64,000 bases of DNA. It comes from Desulfarculus baarsii DSM 2075. GTDB lineage: Bacteria; Desulfobacterota; Desulfarculia; Desulfarculales; Desulfarculaceae. Shown in pieces: positions 24,590-32,921 of this stretch. Made by a program: the position numbers and the translations under genes. The stretch covers positions 771,501-835,500 of the forward strand of contig NC_014365.1 of NCBI RefSeq assembly GCF_000143965.1, in the 5' to 3' direction. Below the pieces are notes generated by a model that ran no database searches, was not told the DNA's origin, and saw nothing but the letters and a program-made list of their open reading frames with translations. Each line of letters starts with the position of its first letter. Position 1 is the stretch's first letter.

Positions 24590-25500
24590 CGTGGCAGAAG
24601 ATCGGCCAGGGCCTGATCCAGCGTGGGCTGGGCAAAGCGAAAGCCGGCCCCCCGCAGGCGCTGGGGCAAGGCCCTTTGCCCCTCCAGCAGCACCGAGCCG
24701 AACTGGCCCAGGGCCAGGCGCACGGCAAAGGCCGGCGCGGGCAACACGGCCGGCCGGCCCAGGGCCCGGCCCAGGGATTTGGCGAATTGCCGGTTGGTGA
24801 CCGGATGGGGCGCGCAGCAGTTGAAGGCCCCGCGCAGCTCGGGGCGCTCGAGGACAAACTTCAGCGCCGCGGCCAGATCGGCCTGATGGATCCAGCTCAA
24901 CCACTGCCGGCCATGACCCAGCCGGCCGCCCAGGCCCAGCCGAAAGAGCGGCAGCATCTGGCCCAAGGCCCCGCCGCCCGAACCCAGCACCACGCCAAAG
25001 CGAGTAATGGCCACCATGGCCCCGCTTTGCTCGGCCGCCATGGCTTGAGCCTCCCACTCTTGGCAAACCCGGGCCAGAAAATCGTCACCGGGCGGGCTGG
25101 CTTCGTCCAATTCCTCGTCGCCGCCAAAGCCGTAGTAACCCACCGCCGAGGCCGATACCAGCCGAAACGGCGCGCCGCTGGGCCGGCCGGCCACGGCCTG
25201 GACCAGGTTGCCCGTGGACGCCAGGCGGCTGGAGCGGATCAATTCTTTATAGCTGGCGCTCCAGCGGCCAAAAATGCTGGCCCCGGCCAGATTGACCGCC
25301 GCCTGGCACCCGGCCACGCGCTCCTGCCAGGGCCCCGGCGAGGTGGGGTCGCCGATGACTGCCTCCACGCCCTGGGCCAGCCGCGCCGCCGAACCGGCCG
25401 TGCGGCATAGCGCCAGCACCCGCCAGCCATCGGCCACCAGCGCCCGGCACAGCGCCCCGCCCACGAAGCCGCTGGCCCCGGTGATCAACACGCTTTTCAT
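24586..25500 (-). CDS. TIGR01777-family NAD-dependent epimerase (YfcH-like)
   Basis: The 304-residue extended short-chain dehydrogenase/reductase has the NAD-binding start VLITGASGFVGGALCRAL, an NLAGASIFG loop, a SASAVGYYG active-site segment, and the family-specific LPAPAFAVRLALG and LQRRLRGAGFRF-like C-terminus (SACGAGFRFAQPTL position). YfcH proteins are widespread and their reaction is unknown. GGGAGGGGCGCG precedes the ATG. Confidence 0.88.
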   Translation of the reverse strand: MKSVLITGASGFVGGALCRALVADGWRVLALCRTAGSAARLAQGVEAVIGDPTSPGPWQERVAGCQAAVNLAGASIFGRWSASYKELIRSSRLASTGNLVQAVAGRPSGAPFRLVSASAVGYYGFGGDEELDEASPPGDDFLARVCQEWEAQAMAAEQSGAMVAITRFGVVLGSGGGALGQMLPLFRLGLGGRLGHGRQWLSWIHQADLAAALKFVLERPELRGAFNCCAPHPVTNRQFAKSLGRALGRPAVLPAPAFAVRLALGQFGSVLLEGQRALPQRLRGAGFRFAQPTLDQALADLLPR

Positions 25501-25811
25501 CGCGCCCCTCCCGCCGCTGGGTGTTGGCTGTTTCTTGGCCCGTGGCGCCGGTTTGTGGCGGCCCCTCCACGGGCGCGGCCCCTGGTTTCAATGTAAAAGC
25601 AGGGCCACGCGCCGGTCAAGGGGAGCCGCTCCGTGATGTTGTGATAATCTTTTCGAGAGAAGTTCATAAAAAAATCGCGGCTGTTTTGCCGCCAAATCAA
25701 TTTGGGCACAGCCCGTCTCGACTCTTTGCCCCGCGTCTTGATTGACGAAAAGGCCCCGCCGGCTCGTTTTTGGTCACCGTTGTGGCCGGCCGGGCTCCCC
25801 GCATTTTTTGT

Positions 25812-25839
25812 TTGACGAGTCGTTGGCACCAGATATAGT
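25812..25839 (+). promoter_or_regulatory. nrdD promoter
   Basis: TTGACG (25812-25817), a 16-bp spacer and TATAGT (25834-25839), each one base off consensus. Transcription would begin near 25846, about 92 bases before the start codon. Confidence 0.7.
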
Positions 25840-25859
25840 ATGACTCTGGTATAAACGAC
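25819..25859. promoter_or_regulatory. 41-bp two-tier dyad overlapping the nrdD -10, candidate operator
   Basis: Outer arms GTCGTT and AACGAC and inner arms ACCAGA and TCTGGT are arranged symmetrically (6-3-6-11-6-3-6). The -10 box lies within the dyad. It does not read as a standard NrdR box pair. Confidence 0.55.
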
Positions 25860-25937
25860 ACAACATGAAGCATCCGGGCCACAAGGGCCCGCCACGGACA
25901 CCAGCGATCGAAAGTGTTTGAGACTATGGAGGAAACG

Positions 25938-28070
25938 ATGCCCCAGCTCAAGGTCGTGGACAAATCCAGCCACGAGGTCCATGGCGCCGAGACCACCGAC
26001 ATGGCCCTTTTCGTGCGCACCTCGGCCGAGGAGATGGACTCCTGGGACAGTTCGCGCATCGAGCAGGCCCTCATCCGTGAGACCTTGCTGGACGACATCA
26101 CCGCCAAGGAGATCGCCGCCGAGGTCGAGCGCCAGATCGCCAACGCCGGCATCAAGATGGTCACCGCCCCGCTCATCCGCGAGTTGGTCAACAGCAAGCT
26201 CATCGAACGCGGCCTGGAGGCCGAGCGTCTGCGCCACACCCGTCTGGGCGTGCCCCTCTACGACGTCGACAACATGATCCGTCTGCCCAACAAGGAAAAC
26301 GCCAACGTGCCCCACGGCCCCGAGGCCACCAACCTGACCCTGGCCGAGAATATCAAAAAGGAATACGCCCTCATCAGCGTCTTTTCGCCCGACGTCGGCG
26401 ACGCCCACATGCGCGGCGATCTGCACCTGCACGACCTGGGCTTTGTCGACCGGCCTTATTGCTCGGGCCAAAGTTTGGAATATATTAAAAAATTCGGCCT
26501 CAACCTGCCCAACAGCCTGGCCCTGGCCAAGCCGGCCAAGCACGCCGAGGTGCTCCTGGCCCACATGGTCAAGTTCGCCGCCGCCCTGCAATCCAACTTC
26601 GCCGGGGCCATCGGCTGGGACGCGGTCAACCTCTTTTTCGCCCCCTACCTCGAAGGCCTCGACGACCGCGCCGTCAAGCAGATGGCCCAGATGCTCATCT
26701 TCGAGTTCAGCCAGCAGGCCGTGGCCAGAGGCGGCCAGGCCATCTTCACCGACATCAACCTCTATTGGGAAGTGCCCAAGCACTTCGAAAACGTCCCGGC
26801 CATCGGCCCCGACGGCAAATATACCGGCAAGACCTACGCCGAATACGAAAAAGAGGCCCAGCGCTTTGTCTGGAAGCTCTTCGACGTCTACAAAGAAGGC
26901 GACGGCGCCGGTCGGCCCTTCTTCTTCCCCAAACCCCTGGTGCACATCACCGAAAAGTTCTTCAAGACCGAAGGCCACATGGATTTCCTGCGCCACATCT
27001 GCGACGTGGCCAGCGAAAAGGGCAACACCTACTTCGTCTTCGACCGGGGCGACACCGCCAAGATCAGCGAGTGCTGCCGCCTGAGCTTCAAGCTCGAACA
27101 ATCCGACCTCGACGACGCCAACACCCCCTGGCGCATGCGCTACAGCGCCCTGCAAAACGTCACCATCAACCTGCCGCGCATCGCCTACGAGGCCGGCGGC
27201 GACGACACCAAGCTCTTCCAGATCTTGCGCCAGCGGATCGGCCTGGCCGCCAAGGCCCATATCGAAAAACGCGACTTCATCCAGAACCTGCTCAGCCACG
27301 GCCCCAAAGGCCCCCTGGCCCTGCTGGCCATGGAGCTCGACGGCACGCCCTACCTGCGCATGCACCGCGTGACCTACCTGGTGGGCATGGTCGGCCTCAA
27401 CGAAATGGTCCAGGAACACCTGGGCCAGGAACTGCACGACTCCGAGGAGGCCTTGCGCTTTGGCCTCAAGGTCATCGCCCAGATGAACCTTTTGTGCGAC
27501 TACTACGCCAAACGGCACGGCATGCGCTTTGTCCTCGAACAAACCCCCGCCGAGTCCACCGCCTATCGCTTCGCCAAGCTCGACCTCAAACACTACCCCG
27601 AGCGGGCCAAGCACAACGTGCGCGGCGATATCTTCCGCGGCGAGGTCTACTACACCAACTCGACCCTGTTCAACGTCGGCGCCACCATCAACCCCATCGA
27701 ACGGGTCAAACTCGAAGGCCGCTTCCACCCCCTCATCGAAGCCGGCTCCATCACCCACGTCTGGCTGGGCGAGGCGCGCCCCTCCGCCGAATCCCTGGCC
27801 AACTTCGTCATCAAAATCTTCCGCGACACCAAAAACGACCAGGTCGCCTTCAGCCCCGAGTTCAGCTGCTGCAAATCCTGCGGCAAAACCACCCGCGGCA
27901 TCGTCGACGCCTGCTCCTATTGCCACGGCGACGACCTGGAACATATCACCCGCATCACCGGATACTTCACCCGCGTCTCCTCCTGGAACAAAGGCAAAGT
28001 CGGCGAACTCAAGGACCGCTACCGCAATAACGGCTTCTTCAACGCCAACCCCAAGTCCGAGGCGGTTTAA
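25938..28070 (+). CDS. nrdD: anaerobic ribonucleoside-triphosphate reductase
   Basis: The 710-residue glycyl-radical enzyme reduces ribonucleoside triphosphates to dNTPs without oxygen. An ATP-cone lies at about 18-95 (SAEEMDSWDSSRIEQAL), the barrel follows, a zinc site sits at Cys645/Cys648 and Cys659/Cys662, and the radical Gly675 is in RITGYFTRVSS. GGAGGAAACG before the ATG at 25938 fixes the start; an open frame extends to 25914. It is followed by a terminator-like hairpin, then a glutaredoxin-like gene and nrdG. It is a class III enzyme and implies growth without oxygen. Confidence 0.96.
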   Translation: MPQLKVVDKSSHEVHGAETTDMALFVRTSAEEMDSWDSSRIEQALIRETLLDDITAKEIAAEVERQIANAGIKMVTAPLIRELVNSKLIERGLEAERLRHTRLGVPLYDVDNMIRLPNKENANVPHGPEATNLTLAENIKKEYALISVFSPDVGDAHMRGDLHLHDLGFVDRPYCSGQSLEYIKKFGLNLPNSLALAKPAKHAEVLLAHMVKFAAALQSNFAGAIGWDAVNLFFAPYLEGLDDRAVKQMAQMLIFEFSQQAVARGGQAIFTDINLYWEVPKHFENVPAIGPDGKYTGKTYAEYEKEAQRFVWKLFDVYKEGDGAGRPFFFPKPLVHITEKFFKTEGHMDFLRHICDVASEKGNTYFVFDRGDTAKISECCRLSFKLEQSDLDDANTPWRMRYSALQNVTINLPRIAYEAGGDDTKLFQILRQRIGLAAKAHIEKRDFIQNLLSHGPKGPLALLAMELDGTPYLRMHRVTYLVGMVGLNEMVQEHLGQELHDSEEALRFGLKVIAQMNLLCDYYAKRHGMRFVLEQTPAESTAYRFAKLDLKHYPERAKHNVRGDIFRGEVYYTNSTLFNVGATINPIERVKLEGRFHPLIEAGSITHVWLGEARPSAESLANFVIKIFRDTKNDQVAFSPEFSCCKSCGKTTRGIVDACSYCHGDDLEHITRITGYFTRVSSWNKGKVGELKDRYRNNGFFNANPKSEAV

Positions 28071-28080
28071 AGAAAAGAAC

Positions 28081-28112
28081 GGGGGGAGCTTTTTTGAAAA
28101 AAAGCTCCCCCC
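28081..28112 (+). terminator. terminator-like hairpin after nrdD
   Basis: GGGGGGAGC and GCTCCCCCC arms are separated by a T6-GA-A6 core that can itself pair, giving a very stable stem. It lies 10 bp past the nrdD stop. The U run is inside the stem and not after it, so it may act as a transcript-end or processing signal more than as a classic terminator. Confidence 0.6.
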
Positions 28113-28135
28113 GCACCCCCCGCAAAAAACTTTGG

Positions 28136-28180
28136 CGCGTCCGTTTGGTTTACGCCTGCGGCGCAAACCAAACGGACGCG
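28136..28180. repeat. 16-bp perfect inverted repeat
   Basis: Arms 28136-28151 and 28165-28180 are exact complements around a 13-nt loop, which itself contains CGCC-TGC-GGCG. It is the second of four inverted repeats in the nrdD to glutaredoxin gap. A short GGTCGCC-GG-GGCGACC dyad follows at 28202-28217. Confidence 0.75.
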
Positions 28181-28253
28181 GCGAAAAATATTTGAGCGCG
28201 AGGTCGCCGGGGCGACCGGAGCCAGGCAACTATAGAGTTTTTTGGGAAGGGGT

Positions 28254-28291
28254 GCGGGGAAACCCTTTTTTGCAAAAAAGGGTTTCCCCGC
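28254..28291. repeat. 38-bp perfect palindrome
   Basis: Arms 28254-28272 and 28273-28291 are perfect 19-bp complements with no spacer (GCGGGGAAACCCTTTTTTG on the left). It resembles the first hairpin at 28081-28112 in having G/C-rich outer arms and a T6/A6 core, so the two may be related elements. Confidence 0.8.
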
Positions 28292-28329
28292 GATCTCCCC
28301 TCTCCTCCCTCCCCAAAAGGAGCCAAATC

Positions 28330-28581
28330 ATGACGCTATTCACCAAACCGGGTTGCGAGAAGTGCCATTACATCACCGACAAGTTTGATTTGCCGGCGTT
28401 GGGCATTCGCGAGGACATTTTGGCCCCGGACAATCCCGAGGCTTTGGCGCATCTGGCCTGGCACGAGCTGGTGGACGTGGCCGAGCGGGAGCTGCCCATT
28501 TTGGTGCTTGACGACATGAGTCACATCAGCGGGGCGATCAAGATCAAGTCGTATCTGAGCAAGCAGGCGGTCGGTGCCTGA
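28330..28581 (+). CDS. glutaredoxin-like thiol protein (NrdH-type)
   Basis: The 83-residue protein carries LFTKPGCEKCHYI, a CxxC redox site at Cys9/Cys12, on a short thioredoxin fold. The cis-Pro region is replaced by ELPILVLDD, which still supplies a proline. AAGGAG precedes the ATG. Placed between nrdD and nrdG, it may re-reduce the reductase or activase, although class III enzymes classically use formate. The family match is clear; the physiological partner is inferred. Confidence 0.75.
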   Translation: MTLFTKPGCEKCHYITDKFDLPALGIREDILAPDNPEALAHLAWHELVDVAERELPILVLDDMSHISGAIKIKSYLSKQAVGA

Positions 28582-29317
28582 CGGGGCTGGCGCGGCGCGG
28601 CCCGAGGGGGTTGGCGCGGCGTTGCCGGCGATCAAGGGCTTTTTGGAGACCAGCTTTGTCGATTGGCGGGGCTGCATCGCGGCGGTGCTTTTTTTGCCGG
28701 GCTGCAATTTTGCCTGCCCCTATTGCCACAACCACGCCCTGGCTGTCGAGCCCGAAAGCTATCAGACCCGGCCGCTGGAGGATGTGCTGGCGCGCCTGCG
28801 GCCCTTCGTGGGCTGGATCGACGGCGTGGTGGTCAGCGGCGGCGAGCCCACGGTCAACCAGGGCCTGGAGCGCCTGCTGGCCCTGATCAAGGCCGAGGGT
28901 TTCGCGGTCAAGCTCGACACCAACGGCCATCGGCCCGCCGTGTTGCGTCGGCTGGTGGAGGCGGGTTTGGTGGACATGGTGGCCATGGACCTCAAGGCCC
29001 CGCTGGAGGCGCTGGCCTATCGCCGGGCGGCCGGGGTGGCGGCGGATGTGGCGCGCATCGGCCAGAGCGTGGATTTTTTGATCCACAGCGGCGTGGCCCA
29101 CGAGTTTCGCTCGACGATCATACCCGGCTGGCACGGCCCGGCCGAGCTGGCGGCCATGGCCCAGGCCCTGCGCGGTTGCCAAGGTTGGACGCTGCAAGCC
29201 ATGAACCCGGCCACGGCCTGGAACCAGGCGGCCCTGCCGTTGGCCGGCGGGGTCTATGCCGCCGACGATCTGGCCCGTTTGCAGGCCAGCCTGGCCGACG
29301 CCGTCGGGCGGCGCTAG
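28574..29317 (+). CDS. nrdG: anaerobic ribonucleotide reductase activating enzyme
   Basis: The 247-residue radical SAM enzyme has LPGCNFACPYCHN with CxxxCxxC at Cys44/48/51, a VVVSGGEPTVN SAM-binding motif and the barrel strand VKLDTNGHRP. It generates the glycyl radical on NrdD using SAM and a [4Fe-4S] cluster. It is longer than E. coli NrdG and resembles the long activase type. GTG at 28574 overlaps the preceding gene by 8 bases; the Shine-Dalgarno is weak, so the exact start is uncertain. Confidence 0.9.
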   Translation: MPDGAGAARPEGVGAALPAIKGFLETSFVDWRGCIAAVLFLPGCNFACPYCHNHALAVEPESYQTRPLEDVLARLRPFVGWIDGVVVSGGEPTVNQGLERLLALIKAEGFAVKLDTNGHRPAVLRRLVEAGLVDMVAMDLKAPLEALAYRRAAGVAADVARIGQSVDFLIHSGVAHEFRSTIIPGWHGPAELAAMAQALRGCQGWTLQAMNPATAWNQAALPLAGGVYAADDLARLQASLADAVGRR

Positions 29318-29329
29318 GAGCCGTTGGTC

Positions 29330-30250
29330 GTGGCCGCCCTGCGCCTGATCGTCTTTGACAGCGGCGAAGGCGTGTGCCTTTTTTTGCGCCTGCCCGGTGG
29401 CCGGCGGATGCTCATCGACAGCGGCGTCCGGCCCAGCGGCAAGGCGCTTGGTTTTTTGCGCCGGCGGGGCGAGGTGGGCCCCTTGCGGCCGCTGGACGAA
29501 TATCTGCGCCCGGCCTGTGGCCAGCCCGACATCCACCAATGGTTGGCCGTGTTGTGTTTGGTGCGCGGGCTGGTCTTGCGGCCCGGCGGTTCGTGGGTGT
29601 TCTGGCAGGGCCTGGCCAGCGACGAGAGCGGCTTCAGCCTGCGGGCCCACGTCATGCCCAGGGCCAGGGTGGCCCAGCCGCCGCTGGACATCTTTCCCCA
29701 ACCGCCCATGCTGGTCTTGGGCCTGCAACCCGAGGAAATCCTGGACCTGGGCGGGCCGCCCGGGGCCTGGGTCTGCAACAGTTCATTGGCCGCGCGCCTG
29801 GGCCCCGCGCCGGACGGCGGCCGTCAATTGCTGGTGGGTGGCGATCTGCGCGCGGCGGCCTGGCAACGGCTGCTGGCCGATGGCGAGACCAGGCGGCTGG
29901 TGGGCGGGGTTTCGGGTTACGCCGCCGGCGAGCCGGCCGCCGGCCACGATCTGGGTCGTGGCCTGGTGATGGCCTGCCTGCCCTGGTTGCTGCTGGGCTG
30001 GCGCGAGGCCCAAGAACCCTGGCCGGCCGAGGATGGCGACGAGGCCTGGCGACGGCCGCTCGGCACCAGGCCCATGGCCGAGCTGCAAATCGACGTGGAC
30101 GAGGGCGGCCAGATGCTGGTGCGTGGCCAAAGGGGAGAAGACAACGGCCTGGCGTGGAGCGGCTTGGCCCGGCCGCCTCACGACGAGGCCCTGCCCGCGC
30201 CATGGCCCCTGCGGCGGGCCCTGGCCGGCTCGGCCGAAGGGGATTGGTGA
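29330..30250 (+). CDS. ComEC-type metallo-beta-lactamase-like protein lacking the metal motif
   Basis: The 306-residue protein starts RLIVFDSGEGVCLFLRLPGG then MLIDSG, which matches the opening of ComEC-like metallo-beta-lactamase domains. A later NSSLAARLG ... RQLLVGGDLRAAAWQRLL matches their second half. The HxHxDH zinc motif expected between them is absent; only an isolated PDIHQWLAVL is present. I infer a non-catalytic descendant, probably cytoplasmic. The GTG at 29330 is preferred because AGGAG lies 9 bases upstream; a TTG at 29324 is possible. It overlaps the next gene by one base. Confidence 0.45.
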   Translation: MAALRLIVFDSGEGVCLFLRLPGGRRMLIDSGVRPSGKALGFLRRRGEVGPLRPLDEYLRPACGQPDIHQWLAVLCLVRGLVLRPGGSWVFWQGLASDESGFSLRAHVMPRARVAQPPLDIFPQPPMLVLGLQPEEILDLGGPPGAWVCNSSLAARLGPAPDGGRQLLVGGDLRAAAWQRLLADGETRRLVGGVSGYAAGEPAAGHDLGRGLVMACLPWLLLGWREAQEPWPAEDGDEAWRRPLGTRPMAELQIDVDEGGQMLVRGQRGEDNGLAWSGLARPPHDEALPAPWPLRRALAGSAEGDW

Positions 30251-30561
30251 TGGAGCGCGATCTGCCGTTGGAGCTTATCGAGCGGGTCTGGCAAAAGGCG
30301 CGGCCCGCGCCGCGACTGGACCCGGACAGCGTGCGCCAGGATTGCTTTGGGGCCTGGATCTACCGCCACGCCTTTGGTGATCGGGCCTCGGCCTATGGCT
30401 GGGATCTGGACTACATCGTGCCGCCCGACTGCGGCGGCCGTGGCGAGTTGGACAACCTGCGGCCCCTGCAATGGCAAAACAGCCTGATGCGTGGCCTGGG
30501 CCGCCTGACCAGGCCGGTCTCGGCCCTGGGCCTGGGCAACGCCCTGCTGATCATCGACTAG
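30250..30561 (+). CDS. HNH-like protein with a substituted first histidine
   Basis: The 103-residue protein contains YGWDLDYIVPPDCGGRGELD then NLRPLQWQNSL, which follows the HNH pattern of (W)(D)HI.P...GG...NL.PL...N. The first His is Tyr here (DYIVP), so metal-dependent nuclease activity is doubtful. It starts with ATG overlapping the previous TGA (TGATG), and shares its stop with the convergent HAD gene in CTAG. Its partnership with the degenerate metallo-beta-lactamase-like protein suggests a joint non-nucleolytic role, but that is a guess. Confidence 0.55.
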   Translation: MERDLPLELIERVWQKARPAPRLDPDSVRQDCFGAWIYRHAFGDRASAYGWDLDYIVPPDCGGRGELDNLRPLQWQNSLMRGLGRLTRPVSALGLGNALLIID

Positions 30562-31190
30562 GCCGCGATCATCTCCGCGATCATCCCCGCATCGGCCAAA
30601 ACCAGCCCCGCGCCGGCGGCGCATAGCGCGGCGGCGTCGCTACGACCGCTGGTCAGGCCCAGGCAGAAACAGCCGGCGGCCCGGCCGGCGCTCATGTCGG
30701 TGGGGTGATCGCCGATCATCCAGGCCTGGGCCGGCCAAACGCCAAGGCGCTCCAGGGCCGCCAGCACGTGGGCCGGGTCCGGCTTGGGCCGGGGCGCGGC
30801 CTCGCGGGGCAAAAACGCCTGGCAGTGGGCGTCGATGTCGGGGAAAACCCGCCTGATGGCCGCCGCGCAGTTGCGGCTGACAATGGCCACGGCCAGGCCT
30901 TCCCGCCGCAGGCCGGCCAACAACGGCCGGCAGAAATCGAACAAGCGGCCCCTTGCGGCCGCTTCGACCTCCACCTGGCGGATGACTTCCTCGGCCTGGG
31001 CGGCGAAACCGTCGCCCAGGGCGTTGGCGACCCGGCCCACGACCTCCAGCAGATAGCCCGCCGGCCACGGCCCGGCAAAACCCATGCGCCGGGCCAGGGC
31101 CTCGACCTGGCGGGCCATCAGGCCAAAATCGATGTTCAGCTCGGCCAGGGTGCCGTCAAAGTCAAAGACCAGGGCCAGGGGCCGGTTCAT
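30558..31190 (-). CDS. HAD-superfamily hydrolase (phosphoglycolate phosphatase-like)
   Basis: The 210-residue protein has motif I DFDGTL, motif II IVSRNC, motif III Lys in PKPDP, and motif IV GDHPTD, all intact, with a helical cap (about 15-80). The substrate is unknown. Its ATG overlaps the stop of the molybdopterin-binding gene in ATGA. It is the last gene of the minus-strand operon 33662-30558. Confidence 0.85.
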   Translation of the reverse strand: MNRPLALVFDFDGTLAELNIDFGLMARQVEALARRMGFAGPWPAGYLLEVVGRVANALGDGFAAQAEEVIRQVEVEAAARGRLFDFCRPLLAGLRREGLAVAIVSRNCAAAIRRVFPDIDAHCQAFLPREAAPRPKPDPAHVLAALERLGVWPAQAWMIGDHPTDMSAGRAAGCFCLGLTSGRSDAAALCAAGAGLVLADAGMIAEMIAA

Positions 31191-32266
31191 GCGCCCCGGC
31201 CGAATCCGCAGAAGGGGAAGCGACAGCCGCCGGGGCAGTCGCGGCAAAAACCGCCGTGGGCCAGGGCGGCCATGTCGGCGCGGTCGGGGCTTTGGCCGGC
31301 CAGGACTCGTGGCAGGATCACGTCGAGGATGGTCGTGGGGTGATAGAGCGCGCAGGCCGGCACGCCCAGCACCGGCACGAGGCCGTGGGGCCCGGCCAGC
31401 TTGCCCACCAGAAACATCGCCCCCGGCAGTATCGGCGCGCCATAGACCAGATCCAGCCCGCCGGCGTCGACGATGGCGTGGCGGGTGACGTCGTCGGGAT
31501 CGACGCTCATGCCGGCGGTGGTGATGATCAGCTCGGCCCCGTCGGCCAACAGCGAGCGGATGGCCCCGGCCACGGCGGCGCGGTCGTCGGGGGCGATCTT
31601 GACGCCCAACGCCGAGGCCCCCAACTCGGCCAGCTTTTTGCGCACCACCGGCGCGAAGCCGTCCTGGATCAAACCCGAGGCCACCTCGTTGCCGGTGACG
31701 ACGATGCCCGTTCGCGCCGGCTTGATGGGCGCGACCTCGATCAACCCGCCTTGGGCCACTTCCACGGCCCTGGCGATGTTTTGGCGTAACGGCGTCAGCG
31801 GGATGGCCCTGGTGCCGGCCACGGGTTGGCCTTTTTTCACCGGCGTGTGGCGGTGGATGGTGGCGCACATCACTTCATCGACCAGATTGAAGCTGGTCAG
31901 GCGCTCCACGTCGACCATGAACAGGCCGTCGCGGTCGGCCAAAAGGGTGATCTTGCCCTCGCGGGGCGGCCCACCCAAACAGACGCCCGGCCCGGCCAGG
32001 GCCTGGGCCAGCAGGCCGGCGGCCTCGTCCTCGTGCATCTGCTCGGGGCCGATATCCAGCACGTAAAGATTGCGTTTGCCCATGGCCGCCAGGCGCTCCA
32101 GATCCTCGGCGCGCACCACGTGGCCCTTGCGAAAGGCCGGGCCCTTGGCCTTGCCGGGCACGATCTCCGTAACGTCGTGGGCCAGAATCAGGCCCACGGC
32201 CTGCTCCAGGGGCACGATGCGCCCGCTGGGCCCGTTGGCGCATTGTTGTCCGCAGTCGCCGCTCAT
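31187..32266 (-). CDS. MoeA/MogA-like molybdopterin-binding protein with C-terminal Cys cluster
   Basis: The 359-residue protein has an N-terminal beta-rich part and a molybdopterin-binding fold at about 155-320 (GIVVTGNEVASGLIQDGFAP, LIITTAGMSVDPDDVT). The C-terminus carries CRDCPGGCRFPFCGFG, four cysteines that may bind a metal. It is shorter than MoeA and lacks some MoeA domains, so it is a paralogue. With the FmdE-like protein upstream, a role in Mo/W cofactor handling, for example for formate dehydrogenase, is inferred. ATGA overlaps couple it to both neighbours. Confidence 0.8.
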   Translation of the reverse strand: MSGDCGQQCANGPSGRIVPLEQAVGLILAHDVTEIVPGKAKGPAFRKGHVVRAEDLERLAAMGKRNLYVLDIGPEQMHEDEAAGLLAQALAGPGVCLGGPPREGKITLLADRDGLFMVDVERLTSFNLVDEVMCATIHRHTPVKKGQPVAGTRAIPLTPLRQNIARAVEVAQGGLIEVAPIKPARTGIVVTGNEVASGLIQDGFAPVVRKKLAELGASALGVKIAPDDRAAVAGAIRSLLADGAELIITTAGMSVDPDDVTRHAIVDAGGLDLVYGAPILPGAMFLVGKLAGPHGLVPVLGVPACALYHPTTILDVILPRVLAGQSPDRADMAALAHGGFCRDCPGGCRFPFCGFGRGA

Positions 32267-32910
32267 GATCGATCATCTCCGGGCGCGGGGGAAAAGTACG
32301 CTTGGCCGGCGCAGACCGCGCAGAGGTTCTGGCCCGCCACCCGGCGCATCTGGCCCGAGCGCACCAAAACGCCACAGCGTTGGCAGGGGATTTTTTCCGG
32401 CCGCGCGCCGGGCCGTTCGTTGGGCTCCAGGTCGATGCGCACCCACGACGCCTCGAAGAGCACGTCGTCGGGCATGAGCCGATAGGCGGCCTCCTGCACG
32501 GCGCTGGGTTTGGTCAGGCCGGCCGGGGCGTAGTCGCGCGCCAGCTCCTTGGATTGCTCGCGGTTGACCACGCGCACGGCCCGGCCGTCGGTCAGGTCCA
32601 GAAACGAGACGGCCAGCAGGCCCAGGTTGATCATCTTGAGCGAGCCGCGGCCGAAACGCAGGCCCGTGGCCGCGGCCACGGCGTCGGCCAGGCAGCGCTC
32701 CACCTCGACAAATCCCACGATGTTTTTGATCTCGGGCATGCCCAGCGGGCAGCCGTAGCCTAAAAGCCCCAGGCCCAAAATAGACATGCGCACGCCGATG
32801 ACCTGGCCGGAACAGAGGTGGCCATGGCTGCGCGCCGAGGCCTCGACCAGGGCGTCGACCAAGGCGCGGGGTGGCGTCTGGCCCGGGGGAATGGCGATGG
32901 TTTGCGGCAT
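32263..32910 (-). CDS. FmdE-family protein with C-terminal zinc ribbon
   Basis: The 215-residue protein has the FmdE signature SHGHLCSGQVIGVRM, LGY with GCPLG, and FVEVERCLADAVAAATGLRFGRGSL. The C-terminus has CQRCGVLV ... NLCAVC, a four-Cys ribbon. FmdE was named for formylmethanofuran dehydrogenase operons, but bacterial homologues occur near molybdopterin genes; their biochemistry is unsettled. The stop overlaps the next ATG. The Shine-Dalgarno is weak and expression may depend on the upstream gene. Confidence 0.85.
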   Translation of the reverse strand: MPQTIAIPPGQTPPRALVDALVEASARSHGHLCSGQVIGVRMSILGLGLLGYGCPLGMPEIKNIVGFVEVERCLADAVAAATGLRFGRGSLKMINLGLLAVSFLDLTDGRAVRVVNREQSKELARDYAPAGLTKPSAVQEAAYRLMPDDVLFEASWVRIDLEPNERPGARPEKIPCQRCGVLVRSGQMRRVAGQNLCAVCAGQAYFSPAPGDDRS

Positions 32911-32921
32911 GGGCGCGACGG

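Larger units (their letters stand above)
25501..25937 (+). other. 437-bp intergenic region upstream of nrdD
   Basis: No gene is seen. The left part contains AT-rich DNA with no obvious motif; the right part holds the nrdD promoter and a 41-bp interrupted dyad. The divergent TIGR01777 gene probably has its own promoter here, but I cannot place it. Confidence 0.5.

Noticed and set aside
28136-28180. Protein-like reading RPFGLRLRRKPNGR across the inverted repeat
   Set aside because: The inverted repeat gives the same kind of reading on both strands; there is no start or Shine-Dalgarno.
25497-28229. Very long open frame on the minus strand opposite nrdD
   Set aside because: nrdD has all family motifs, and high GC at third positions makes antisense frames open. 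The antisense product has no recognisable domain.
29330-30250. Active metallo-beta-lactamase hydrolase
   Set aside because: The HxHxDH zinc motif is absent; only the surrounding fold resembles the family.
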